Shown here: piece by piece, positions 15,789 through 23,742 of the stretch
Numbering within the stretch: the stretch's first letter is position 1
How the letters are laid out: every line of letters starts with the position of its first letter
Made by a program: the position numbers and the translations under genes
Assembly (NCBI RefSeq): GCF_003977685.1
Contig: NZ_RYZH01000015.1
Coordinates: forward strand, 1 to 64,000
DNA length: 64,000 bases
Direction: 5' to 3'
From: Tautonia sociabilis
GTDB taxonomy: Bacteria > Planctomycetota > Planctomycetia > Isosphaerales > Isosphaeraceae
Notes under the pieces: generated by a model
The model's input: only the letters and a program-made list of their open reading frames with translations
What the model was told of the DNA's origin: nothing
Database searches by the model: none

Positions 15789-18239
15789 TCACGCCTCGAC
15801 GGCGGTGAATCCGGTCTCCTCCAACGCCCCCTTGAGCTGCTCCTCCTTCACCTTCGCCGGCTCGTACCGCACCGTGACGTGCTTCTGCGGCACCTTCGGC
15901 TTGACCTCCCGCACGCCCGGCAACGCCCCCAGCGCCCCGCTGATCTTCTGCGCGCAGCCCTCGCAGACCATGGTCGGCACCAGGAACTCGACCTCGGCCA
16001 GCGGCCCGGCCTCGGCCTCCGACATGCGCTCGAACGGCAAGGCCCGGACCCGCAGCGTGTTGAGCAGGATGGCGAAGATGCTCAGGATCATCACCCCGAT
16101 GGCCAACAGCGGCGTGATCAGCCCCAGGGCCGCCAGGGTCATCCCGCCGATGTTGAACAGCACGGCGATCACAACATTCGCCGTCAGGGTCCGGTAGCTC
16201 GCCTTGCCCAGGTCCAGCGCGTTGAGCACGTCCTCTAGGTGCTCGCCGATCAGAATCACGCCCGCCGACTCGATCGCCACGTCCGTGCCGGCCCCGATGG
16301 CGATGCCGACGTCGGCCTGGGCCAGCGCCGGAGCATCGTTGATCCCATCGCCGACCATGGCGACCTTGCGGCCCTCCCGCTGCAGCGCGTCGATCGCGGC
16401 CACCTTATCGGGCGGCAGCAGCTCGGCGCGGACCTCGTCGATCTCCAGCCGCCGTGCGATCGCCTCAGCTACCGGACGGGAATCGCCGGTGAGCATGACC
16501 GTCCGGAGCCCGCGTCGGCGGAGCTTGGCGACGAGGCCCTCGGCACTGCGCCTCGGCTGATCCTGGAGCCCGATCAGGCCGACGACCTCCGGGCCACGGG
16601 AGAGGACCACCACCGTCTTCCCCTCGGCCGCCAGGGCGTCGATCTGCGCCCGTACCTCCTCAGCGAGGCGGATGCCCCGCTCCTCCAGGAAGGCCGGCCG
16701 GCCGGCCAGGATCTCGACCTCCTCGACGGCGGTTGCGGTGCCCGAACCATTGAGATCCGGCGCGACGGCCCGGCCATCGAGGGTCGCCGAGACGCCCTTG
16801 CCCGGCACGGCGCGGAAGTCGCGGACCTCCCGCACCGGCGCCCCATCCCGCTGGGCATAGAAGTGGATCGCCTGCGCCAGCGGGTGCTCCGAGTGGGCCT
16901 CGACCGAACCGGCCAGGCCCAGCAGCTCCCCGGTCTCGATCCCGAACGGCACGATGTCGGTGACCGTCGGCCGCCCGTGGGTCAGCGTCCCGGTCTTGTC
17001 GAAGACGATCGTGTCCACCTCCGATAGGCCGTGGAAGACCTCACTGGCCTTGACCAAAAGCCCGATCGAGACTCCCTTGCCCCCCGCGATGGCCGACAGC
17101 ATCGGTGTGGAGATCCCCAGTGCGCAGGGGTAGCCCATGATGACGACCGTCAGCAGCACCAGCGTCGCCGCGATCCAGTTGCCGGTGACGAGGATCCAGC
17201 CGAGGAATGCCAGGGCGGCGGCGGTGAAGACCACCGGACCGTAGTAATTCATCAGCCGGTCGGCCAAAAGCTCGATCGGCGGCTTGCGTTCGACGATCTG
17301 CGTCATCAGCCGGACGATCTGGCTGAGGAAGCTGTCGGCGCCGACCTTCGTCACCCGGACTTGCAGCGCGCCGTCGAGGTTGAGCGTCCCGCCGATGACC
17401 TCGTCGCCGGGCGTCTTCGTCGCCGGGACCGACTCGCCGGTGAAGCTCGACTCGTCCACGCTGGCGGTCCCCCCGGCCACCTCGCCGTCGAGCGGGATCC
17501 GCTCGCCGGGGCGCACCAGGGCGACCTCGCCGACGGCGACGTCCTTGGTCAGGACCTCGACCGGCTGCCCGCCGCGCAGCACCCGGGCCCGCGGCGGCTG
17601 GAGCGAGAGCAGCTTGCGCACCGCCTCGGCGGCCTTCTTGCGGGTATCGAGCTTGAAGTAGCCGAAGAACAGGTGCAGCGCCATCAGCCACGCGGCCACC
17701 GGCAGGAAGTTCGGCCAGCGGGGGTCGAACAACGAAACGGTCCCGACGACGAACGAGCCCCAGGCGGCCGTCGAGAGAAGGACGTTGGCGTTGATGACGC
17801 GCTGACGCAGCGCCAGCAGCGTCTTCTTGAGGATCGGCCAGCCGACCCAGAGCAGGACGAAGGCAGCAACCGCCAGGCTGAAATAGGCCCGGATCTGCTC
17901 GGGCAGCGCGAATAGGTTCAGCGGGTCGACGATCAGATCGACCAGCGCCAGCGCCATGCCGATGAGGCCGCGCCGCTTGATGAACGAGTGGAGCGCCTCA
18001 TCGGTGGCATACTGCTGAACCTCGGTCGACGCGACGTTATAGCCGAGTTTCTCGACGGCCTCGGCCAATTCCGGGCGGCTGATCTGCGCCGTATCGGCCT
18101 CGACCAGGACCACCCCGTGGACGAGGTTGACCATCACGCCCTTAACGCCCGGGTGGCGCTTCAGCGCCTTCTCAACGCTCATCGTGCAGAACGAGCACAT
18201 GAGCCCCGAGACCTTCATCTGGACCGTTTCGGTTGCCAT
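15789..18239 (-). CDS. Heavy-metal P1B-type ATPase with HMA domains at both ends and a YPC motif
   Basis: An 816-residue metal-translocating ATPase. An N-terminal HMA domain carries Cys15/Cys18 (MCSFC), and a second HMA at the extreme C-terminus carries Cys759/Cys762 (VCEGC), which is unusual. Between them are the actuator TGES loop, the phosphorylation site DKTGT (Asp414), the SEHP loop and GDGINDAPAL. The membrane metal motif reads YPC (370-372) instead of the usual CPC, so one of the two canonical Cys ligands is replaced by Tyr. The start is ATG 18239; a GTG lies one codon earlier. It closes an operon with MerR, a double-HMA protein and a CcdA-like protein, so export of a soft metal is likely. 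Confidence 0.92.
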   Translation of the reverse strand: MATETVQMKVSGLMCSFCTMSVEKALKRHPGVKGVMVNLVHGVVLVEADTAQISRPELAEAVEKLGYNVASTEVQQYATDEALHSFIKRRGLIGMALALVDLIVDPLNLFALPEQIRAYFSLAVAAFVLLWVGWPILKKTLLALRQRVINANVLLSTAAWGSFVVGTVSLFDPRWPNFLPVAAWLMALHLFFGYFKLDTRKKAAEAVRKLLSLQPPRARVLRGGQPVEVLTKDVAVGEVALVRPGERIPLDGEVAGGTASVDESSFTGESVPATKTPGDEVIGGTLNLDGALQVRVTKVGADSFLSQIVRLMTQIVERKPPIELLADRLMNYYGPVVFTAAALAFLGWILVTGNWIAATLVLLTVVIMGYPCALGISTPMLSAIAGGKGVSIGLLVKASEVFHGLSEVDTIVFDKTGTLTHGRPTVTDIVPFGIETGELLGLAGSVEAHSEHPLAQAIHFYAQRDGAPVREVRDFRAVPGKGVSATLDGRAVAPDLNGSGTATAVEEVEILAGRPAFLEERGIRLAEEVRAQIDALAAEGKTVVVLSRGPEVVGLIGLQDQPRRSAEGLVAKLRRRGLRTVMLTGDSRPVAEAIARRLEIDEVRAELLPPDKVAAIDALQREGRKVAMVGDGINDAPALAQADVGIAIGAGTDVAIESAGVILIGEHLEDVLNALDLGKASYRTLTANVVIAVLFNIGGMTLAALGLITPLLAIGVMILSIFAILLNTLRVRALPFERMSEAEAGPLAEVEFLVPTMVCEGCAQKISGALGALPGVREVKPKVPQKHVTVRYEPAKVKEEQLKGALEETGFTAVEA

Positions 18240-18252
18240 CACGTCCCCCCAT

Positions 18253-18939
18253 TCAAAGCAGGGCGAAGAACGCCCTGGTGTAATACGCGCTCACGAAGAG
18301 CAGGGCCGAGCCGCTGAGCCCCTGGATCGCCCGGCGCCACAGCCCGATGCGGGTCAGGCGGACCAGAGCCCCGGCGAAGAGGCCGACGAGCAGGAACGGG
18401 AAGCCGCGGCCGAGGCCGAAGATGAAGGCGAGCAGGGCTCCGTATCCCGGCTGTCCCTGGCTCGCCGCCACCGCCAGGAGCAGCAGGAGCGGGGCGGCCG
18501 AGGTGCCCAGGCTGAAGATGAACCCGTAACCGAACGCCCCGGGCAGCCCGGGCTTGCGCAACGCCGCGAGCTGGTCCACATCCAACCGCGGGCCGCGGAA
18601 GGCCACCAGCGCCGCGACGAACGAGACGACCGCCATCGTCAGCGCCCAGTACCGGCCGAACGACTCGGTGAGGATCGCCCCGAGCCGACCGGCCACGGCC
18701 CCGAGCAGCGTCAGGTTCGCCACGATCCCCGCGAAGAAGGCCAGGGCGATCAGGAACCCCGCCCGGCGCGACCGGCTCTCCGTGGCGCCGACGACGCCCG
18801 CCATCCCGAGCCCGACCGGCAGCGTGCACGGGCAGACCGCGCTGGCCAGGATCCCCGCGACGAACGCCACGCCCAGGGCCAGGACCGAGCCCTCGGGCAG
18901 GCTCGAGCCGGACGTACGGAGGAACTCTTCGAGCGTCAC
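18253..18939 (-). CDS. CcdA/DsbD-like transmembrane thiol transporter
   Basis: A 228-residue protein with about six transmembrane segments and the CcdA/DsbD-beta signature: SAVCPCTLPVGLG near the first helix and SLGTSAAPLLLLL as its counterpart; the second motif lacks the usual Cys. Such proteins carry reducing equivalents across the membrane or, in metal operons, appear as sulfite-exporter/CcdA-like partners of HMA proteins. The GTG at 18939 is chosen because it overlaps the stop of the preceding gene as GTGA. Neighbours suggest it keeps the exported HMA thiols reduced. Confidence 0.8.
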   Translation of the reverse strand: MTLEEFLRTSGSSLPEGSVLALGVAFVAGILASAVCPCTLPVGLGMAGVVGATESRSRRAGFLIALAFFAGIVANLTLLGAVAGRLGAILTESFGRYWALTMAVVSFVAALVAFRGPRLDVDQLAALRKPGLPGAFGYGFIFSLGTSAAPLLLLLAVAASQGQPGYGALLAFIFGLGRGFPFLLVGLFAGALVRLTRIGLWRRAIQGLSGSALLFVSAYYTRAFFALL

Positions 18940-19604
18940 TTCCTGCCCTCCGTGCTCGGGGTCCCCGCGTCGAAGCCCTGGGCGCGGATCTCCTCGGCCA
19001 GGCGCTCGGGGGTCACCTCCCCATCGACGTACCGCACCAGCGCCTCTTGCTCCTTGAGGCTCACCCGGGCGTCCTCGACGCCGGGCAGCGAGCGGAGCAG
19101 CCCCTCCACGGTCTCCACGCACGACTCGCACGCCATCCCCTGGACCGGGATCGTGGCCGTCTTCACTCGGGACTCGGGCGGCGCGGCTTCGGCAGCGTCG
19201 GCCTTCTTCGCCTCTTCAGGGAGGGATGCTTTGTAGCCGAGTTCGTTGATCTCAGAGGTCAGGCGCTCGGGGGTCGTCTTCTCTCCCGCATAGCGCACGA
19301 CGACCTCGCGACGCTCGAGGCTGACCTCGGCCGACCCGACCCCATCGACGGCCTTGAGCGACTTCTTGATGCTCGCCGCACACGCCGCGCAGGACATGCC
19401 CTCGACGGGGATGGCGACCGTCTGCATCGCGACATCCGGAGCCGCCGTCGGCTCCGCGCTCTTGGACGAGGCGGATTGCGCCCCTCCCAGCGGCCCCTTC
19501 GCAGCGTAGGCACCCACGGCGAGGGCGATGAGCCCGACGACGCCCAGTGCGAGCAGGGTAATCCGGCTCCCTCCCGAGGACTCGCTCCGCTCTTCTTCCA
19601 TCAT
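18936..19604 (-). CDS. Membrane-anchored double HMA-domain protein
   Basis: A 222-residue protein with one transmembrane segment (ITLLALGVVGLIALAVGAYA, about 13-32), a linker and two heavy-metal-associated domains with GMSCAACAAS and GMACESCVET metal motifs. This arrangement would place two Cys-pair metal sites outside the membrane, as a MerP-like or CopZ-like metal carrier. The ATG at 19604 has GGGAG upstream; a longer frame would run back into merR. It is coupled to the CcdA-like gene and lies between merR and the P-type ATPase, which may take metal from it. Confidence 0.85.
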   Translation of the reverse strand: MMEEERSESSGGSRITLLALGVVGLIALAVGAYAAKGPLGGAQSASSKSAEPTAAPDVAMQTVAIPVEGMSCAACAASIKKSLKAVDGVGSAEVSLERREVVVRYAGEKTTPERLTSEINELGYKASLPEEAKKADAAEAAPPESRVKTATIPVQGMACESCVETVEGLLRSLPGVEDARVSLKEQEALVRYVDGEVTPERLAEEIRAQGFDAGTPSTEGRK

Positions 19605-19642
19605 CGGTCTGCTCCCGTATATGGTTCCGGAAAAGGGCTCCC

Positions 19643-20086
19643 TCACGGTCGGCGGCTCTTCGCCTTCGCTTCGCGGGGAGATGGGAATTCTCCGTCGAGG
19701 TTCTCCAGGATCGGGCACTCGCTGATCGGTCCTCGGCTCGAGCACGAGGCCGTCAGCTCGGTCAGCGCTCGCTCGATGGCCTCCAGGTCCGCGATCTTCC
19801 GCCGCACATCCCGGATCTTCTGCTCAACCCGCTGGCGCACCCCGGAACAGGTCGTCCCCGGACGGACGCGCAAGGCCAGCAGCTCCCGGATCTCGTCGAG
19901 CGAGAACCCCACCTCCTGGGCACGCTTGATAAACCGGATCCGGTCGACACTCTCCTCCGGATACTGCCGATAGCCCGACTGACGCCGGGGCGGGTCGGGC
20001 AAGAGCCCCTTGCGCTCGTAGAAACGCAACGTCTCGACGTTCACCCCGGCTTGCTGGGCCAGTTCTCCAGTCTTGAGGCTTCCCAT
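19643..20086 (-). CDS. merR: Mercury-type MerR regulator
   Basis: A 147-residue MerR protein: helix-turn-helix at 5-45, a long coiled dimerisation helix at about 82-112, and Cys80, Cys115 and Cys124. The 35- and 9-residue gaps equal those of Cys82, Cys117 and Cys126 in Tn501 MerR, the three ligands for Hg(II). The end CPILENLD is also MerR-like. It has an almost ideal MerR operator (20108-20139) directly upstream and reads into the HMA, CcdA-like and ATPase genes, so it should control its own operon. Sensing of Hg or another soft metal is a family inference. Confidence 0.9.
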   Translation of the reverse strand: MGSLKTGELAQQAGVNVETLRFYERKGLLPDPPRRQSGYRQYPEESVDRIRFIKRAQEVGFSLDEIRELLALRVRPGTTCSGVRQRVEQKIRDVRRKIADLEAIERALTELTASCSSRGPISECPILENLDGEFPSPREAKAKSRRP

Positions 20087-20107
20087 GGTCGTCCTCTCTC
20101 CCCGCCA

Positions 20108-20139
20108 ATCCTACAGCCCGTACCCTAGTACGGAGTCAA
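20108..20139 (-). promoter_or_regulatory. MerR operator-promoter of the ATPase operon
   Basis: On the minus strand -35 TTGACT (20139-20134) and -10 TAGGAT (20113-20108) enclose a 20-bp spacer with the perfect dyad CCGTAC-TAGG-GTACGG. The -10 box lies 21 bp before the merR start, so the regulator gene is part of the controlled transcript. Confidence 0.88.
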
Positions 20140-20291
20140 GGCGAAATCTTCGCGCAAGTCCAGTCATTGGCTCACGGCAAGGCGGTCTTCGGGAACACTG
20201 AGACCAGGTGCCATTCTGCCGGATTCCCGGCCGAAGTCGTCGGCCGTTCGAATGGCCGCCTACGAGCATCCGGAAAAGCGGTTCAAACTTC

Positions 20292-20810
20292 GACTTCCGC
20301 ACGCGCCTCCTCGAGTCGCGCTGGGCGTTCCGATCGCTATCCGGATTCCGCGAGGCACTCGATGCCGAATGCCGCGCGGAGCACCTCACCGCGGGTGAGA
20401 TCGCCATCGAAGACGGTTGCGTGGGGTCCGTCGTGTTGGCCGACGTGCTGGGAAAGACCATCCGCCAATACCTGCTCGTCTCGGGCGACCCTGCACTTTG
20501 CGCGATTTTCTCACGCGCCGGATCGCGGTTTTTCCGGGGATTTCGAGGGATCGGCGAGTTTCTGTGCCCCCATGTGGGCTCCTGCAACGAGCATTAATGG
20601 GCTGTACCCCTGGATTTCCCGGCGTTTTCGGCGGTCGGTCGTAAGAAAATCGCGCAAAGTGCAAGCGACCGGTACCGGGCACGGTTGCGGGAGGCGCCGC
20701 TGGCCGTCTTCGGGCTGGAATGTGCGGAGGACGGCTCGCCGCGCTCCGGGGGCCGTTCGAGGGCTTCCGCTAGCCAAATCCAAGTTCCTTTTGGGAGAGG
20801 CCGGCCATAG
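20292..20810 (+). pseudogene. Unidentified reading frame interrupted by element C
   Basis: This 519-bp stretch is the only gene-like sequence in the 780-bp gap 20087-20873. The frame reads FDFRTRLLESRW, then DVLGKTIRQYLLVSGD, then meets element C. If 20491-20670 (element plus one target copy) is taken out, the frame continues as RYRARLREAPLAVFGLE to a TAG at 20808-20810. No start codon with a ribosome site is evident, so it may already have been a fragment before the insertion. I do not recognise the family. Confidence 0.4.
20491..20664. mobile_element. Miniature inverted-repeat element C (174 bp)
   Basis: Ends are inverted repeats of about 25 bp sharing TGCACTTTGCGCGATTTTCT, with one mismatch inside the next bases. 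Direct repeats GCGACC flank it at 20485-20490 and 20665-20670. It carries no gene. Its ends do not resemble those of elements A and B, so it belongs to another family. Confidence 0.75.
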
Positions 20811-20873
20811 CTGCTCAGCCTTCGACCTCGGCAAGCTCGAGGTAGGAGGCCACACGAACGAACACTCGGGGTG

Positions 20874-21998
20874 TCACCTCCCGCTCATGGAAGGGCGCGC
20901 GAGCTGAACGTTCGCGGCGGCTCCAGGCTGCTGGACAAAGCTCGTGATGCCGGCGCGCCAACGGAGGTAGTCAAAGCTCCAGCGATAGTTCTGCGTGAAG
21001 CGTTTCCCGGCGCTGAGATCGGCCCCGAACACGCCCCCCTCGAAAACCCTGTCCCCTCGAACAGCCGACTCTTCGTCGCCGGAAACGAAGTGGAGCCAAG
21101 CAAACGCGGGGGCGATCAGTAGATTGAGGTCGGGCGCCGGGCTGTCCTGCAGCGTACGGCACTCTTCGCTCCGGACCCCCTCCCGACAGAGAATGAAGGG
21201 AAAGGTGTGCCCTGCTGCGAGGTGGCCCGTATCCCACAGCCAGTTCAGCGCGGAACGGACGGCGTCCGGCACGCGCGGATCCCCGGTCCGGCCGTGCAGG
21301 TTGATCAGGGCCTCGAGCGTGAGCCCGATCATGAACGGCTTCGCCGACGCCGCCGTCCCGTCGATCCATGCCCGGATGTGCCCGAGTGCGTAAGAGACGG
21401 CGGTTTCGAGGGGAAGCTCGAGGCCGGGGGCGCCGAGCTCCTGCGCGGCGAGGTAGGCATTGATGATGTACGCCGTCTCACGGCTCAGGGCACTGTCGGG
21501 GCCCCCGGAGCTTGCCGCGAACGCCGACCCCTGAGCGAGCAGGAGCACGGCGTCTCGTGACCGCTCGTCGCCGGTCCGTCGATAGTGCTCTAGGAGGCCG
21601 TGGGGGAAGACGCGCCAGCCGGGGACCTGCCCCTGGTTCTCGAGCACGTAGCTTCGATACATCTCGATCACGTAACGCGCACATTCCTCCCATCGCCTGT
21701 CGCCCGAGTAATCGGCGATCTGATAGAACGCCCTCGCCCCGTCGTAATACCAGACCCCGCCTTCCCAAGTCTGCTGCGTTTGGATCGTCTCGCGACTGCA
21801 GTGCCGGGAGCCAAATACGAGCATGTTGTGCTGCCACTGGAGTACAGCGGGGGAGACATCGCCCGCCGCTCTTGCGCTGCCAGTCTCGGTGCCCGACGAC
21901 GAGTTCGACCCACAACCGACAAGCGGTGCGAGCAGCAGGAGAAACGTTGCTGCCAGCTGCGTAACGGGTGCGAACGGGATGCAGGCTCTTTTGCTCAT
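20874..21998 (-). CDS. Putative lipoprotein with (alpha/alpha)-barrel-like repeats
   Basis: A 374-residue protein with a lipoprotein signal (FLLLLAPLVGC, Cys at about 28), so it is probably membrane-anchored. The mature part is helical with recurring aromatic-rich blocks (WEGGVWYYDGARAFYQIAD, GLLEHYRRTGDERSRDAVLLL, TLEALINLHGRTGDPRVPD) that look like the paired helices of six-hairpin glycosidase or lyase-like folds. No catalytic residues can be assigned. The start at 21998 gives the signal peptide; an upstream in-frame start does not. Codon choice looks less GC-biased than the metal operons on its left, so it may come from another donor. Confidence 0.6.
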   Translation of the reverse strand: MSKRACIPFAPVTQLAATFLLLLAPLVGCGSNSSSGTETGSARAAGDVSPAVLQWQHNMLVFGSRHCSRETIQTQQTWEGGVWYYDGARAFYQIADYSGDRRWEECARYVIEMYRSYVLENQGQVPGWRVFPHGLLEHYRRTGDERSRDAVLLLAQGSAFAASSGGPDSALSRETAYIINAYLAAQELGAPGLELPLETAVSYALGHIRAWIDGTAASAKPFMIGLTLEALINLHGRTGDPRVPDAVRSALNWLWDTGHLAAGHTFPFILCREGVRSEECRTLQDSPAPDLNLLIAPAFAWLHFVSGDEESAVRGDRVFEGGVFGADLSAGKRFTQNYRWSFDYLRWRAGITSFVQQPGAAANVQLARPSMSGR

Positions 21999-22172
21999 CA
22001 GAGCGCTCGACTGGTATCTTGTCTCTCTCCCCTGCATTCGCCGAGGATTTCCAAGGGAGCGGCCACTGGCACGCGCGGTGAGTTCTACTCGGGGATGACG
22101 CCCGGGCGCCATGATTCGCCTCACCCCGCCGGTCCGGCACCCTGCCCGTTCGCGGGGAAAGTCTCCTTAGAC

Positions 22173-22463
22173 TCAAATTCCCAAGCTCGCTCGGGCCGGC
22201 TGCCCGAGGCCCTCGGCGCGCAACGCCTCGGCGTCGATGGCCGGCCGGGAGCAGCACCGAGCGAGCTTCCCGCCGACGACGACGGCGGGGACGGAGCGGA
22301 TGCCATAGCGCTCGGCCCGCTGCGCGATGTCCGGTTGCTTCATGTCGAGCACCTCGACATCGCACGAGTCGCACGCAAGGCTCTTCACAAGGGAAACGGC
22401 CTCCTCGCAGGCCGGGCATCCCGCTGTGAAGATCTCCACCTTCCTTTTCGTTGTTGCTGTCAT
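22173..22463 (-). CDS. Small thioredoxin/glutaredoxin-like protein
   Basis: A 96-residue protein with the redox motif CPAC (FTAGCPACEEAVSLV), a cis-Pro loop (RSVPAVVVGG) and further cysteines (CDSCD and CCSRP). The fold outline is that of thioredoxin-like proteins found in mercury and arsenic operons. GGAGG precedes ATG 22463. The start overlaps the stop of the MerC-like fusion (ATGA), and both follow a merR gene. A role in handing a thiophilic metal or electrons to or from the membrane protein is likely. Confidence 0.82.
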   Translation of the reverse strand: MTATTKRKVEIFTAGCPACEEAVSLVKSLACDSCDVEVLDMKQPDIAQRAERYGIRSVPAVVVGGKLARCCSRPAIDAEALRAEGLGQPARASLGI

Positions 22464-23218
22464 ACGCGTTGCCTCCTGGCGTTTGTTATTTGGGCGGCGG
22501 AGCAGGCCGGGCAGGGCCCGGCCGCGCTTGATGTTGATCTTCTCCACCTCGGCCACGCGTCCCAGGCCGAGGCGACGACGAGCATCGCAGCCCCGCCGTA
22601 GAACAGGCCGCCCGATTGGAGGGCGAACCGGCCCACCACGAGGAGCAAGGCCCCGGCGACGCCGATGAGGAGCGGCGCGAGGCCCTGCCCGCGCCGGAGC
22701 CGCAGGGCCAGGACCGCGAGCGGGACGGCGAGGGCCGCGAGCGTGAGGGGCAAGAGGTACGGGGTCGTCGGCAGGAATCCGACCCCGAGCGATGAGAGCA
22801 AGGCGGCGTAGGCGGGCCAGCACGCCGGGCACGTGACGCCGGGCAAGAAGGCGACCGCCAGGGCGGGCAGCACCGAAAGCGTGCTCTTCCACGACGATGC
22901 CGTGGCTGGCCCTTGCAGCTTGGCCGCGAGCAGCTCGACGCTCGGCACGCCGGCGAGCCGCCCGTCTCCGGAGCGATAGAGGCGGCACGAGTTGCCGGCC
23001 TCGGTCGGTTCCGTGCCCGCCACGTCGCGGCCGTCGACCAGGATCGTGGGCGATCCGAACCGCGCCCATTCCGGCGGCGTGCCCGGCGCGTTTCGGTCGA
23101 GTTCCCGCCAGCGCGGCGTCCGCCCGATGGCCTCGAAGGCGCTGCGGAGATTCGACCGGGCCTGCGGGACGTTCGGGCATGCCGGGTCGAGAATGAGGGC
23201 GACATCCGGATCTTTCAT
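22460..23218 (-). CDS. Thioredoxin-like domain fused to a MerC-like membrane domain
   Basis: A 252-residue fusion. Residues 1-100 look like a thioredoxin-fold domain (VALILDPACPNVPQARSNLRSAF, FGSPTILVDGRDVAG) with a single Cys in place of a CxxC. Residues 110-230 carry about four transmembrane helices, the first followed by TCPACWPAYAALL, the Cys-Pro-Ala-Cys type motif of MerC/MerT mercury importers. The tail has another PCPAC. It overlaps merR and the next gene by ATGA on both sides, so the three are made together. Uptake of Hg(II) or a similar ion toward an intracellular thiol is the family expectation. Confidence 0.75.
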   Translation of the reverse strand: MKDPDVALILDPACPNVPQARSNLRSAFEAIGRTPRWRELDRNAPGTPPEWARFGSPTILVDGRDVAGTEPTEAGNSCRLYRSGDGRLAGVPSVELLAAKLQGPATASSWKSTLSVLPALAVAFLPGVTCPACWPAYAALLSSLGVGFLPTTPYLLPLTLAALAVPLAVLALRLRRGQGLAPLLIGVAGALLLVVGRFALQSGGLFYGGAAMLVVASAWDAWPRWRRSTSSAAGPCPACSAAQITNARRQRV

Positions 23219-23622
23219 AGCATGTCTCCTTCCAGATACTCGAGGACGGGGCAGATCGCGACCGGTCCGCGCCCCGAGCAGCTCGCCGTGAGCTTCCGGA
23301 GGGCCCGCTCGATGGCCTTCAGGTCGGCGATCTTGCGCCGTACCTCCGCGGACTTGCGTTCCGCCCTCTCCCGGACCTGCGCGCAGGTCACGCCCGGCCG
23401 GACGCGCAGGGCCAGGAGCTCGTGAATCTCGTTCAGCGAGAACCCCAGTTCCTGAGCCCTCTTGATGAACCGGATGAGGCGGACGCTCTCCGCGGGATAC
23501 TCCCGGTACCCCGAGGCCCGCCGAGGCGGCTCCGGGAGGAGCCCCTTCCGCTCGTAGAAGTGGAGCGTCTCCACGTTCACCCCGGCTCGTCTGGCGAGCT
23601 CTCCTGTCCTGAGATATCCCAT
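23215..23622 (-). CDS. merR: Mercury-type MerR regulator, second copy
   Basis: A 135-residue MerR closely similar to that at 19643: same helix-turn-helix (TGELARRAGVNVETLHFYERKGLLP) and Cys80, Cys115 and Cys124 at the classic Hg-ligand spacing. It is preceded by a perfect MerR operator (23644-23675) and overlaps the MerC-like gene by 4 bp. The two mercury-type MerR copies, each with its own operator of nearly the same sequence, could cross-regulate. Confidence 0.9.
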   Translation of the reverse strand: MGYLRTGELARRAGVNVETLHFYERKGLLPEPPRRASGYREYPAESVRLIRFIKRAQELGFSLNEIHELLALRVRPGVTCAQVRERAERKSAEVRRKIADLKAIERALRKLTASCSGRGPVAICPVLEYLEGDML

Positions 23623-23643
23623 TGCTTTTCCCCTCTCCGAAGC

Positions 23644-23675
23644 ATTCTAAGGCCCGTACCTTGGTACGGAGTCAA
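23644..23675 (-). promoter_or_regulatory. MerR operator-promoter of the MerC-like operon
   Basis: On the minus strand -35 TTGACT (23675-23670) and -10 TAGAAT (23649-23644) are 20 bp apart and enclose the perfect dyad CCGTACC-AA-GGTACGG. The -10 ends 21 bp before the merR start. It is the best of the three MerR sites in the window. Confidence 0.9.
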
Positions 23676-23742
23676 GGGCCGATCGGGAGGGGAGCCGCCG
23701 CCGCAGGGATCTGCCGGGGTGGTCGCCTCACCGTTCGCCGGA

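Noticed and set aside
20087-20873. Minus-strand open frame 20111-20587 as a gene
   Set aside because: It is Arg/Ser-rich and crosses element C; the plus-strand frame has a more protein-like composition and rejoins when the element is removed.
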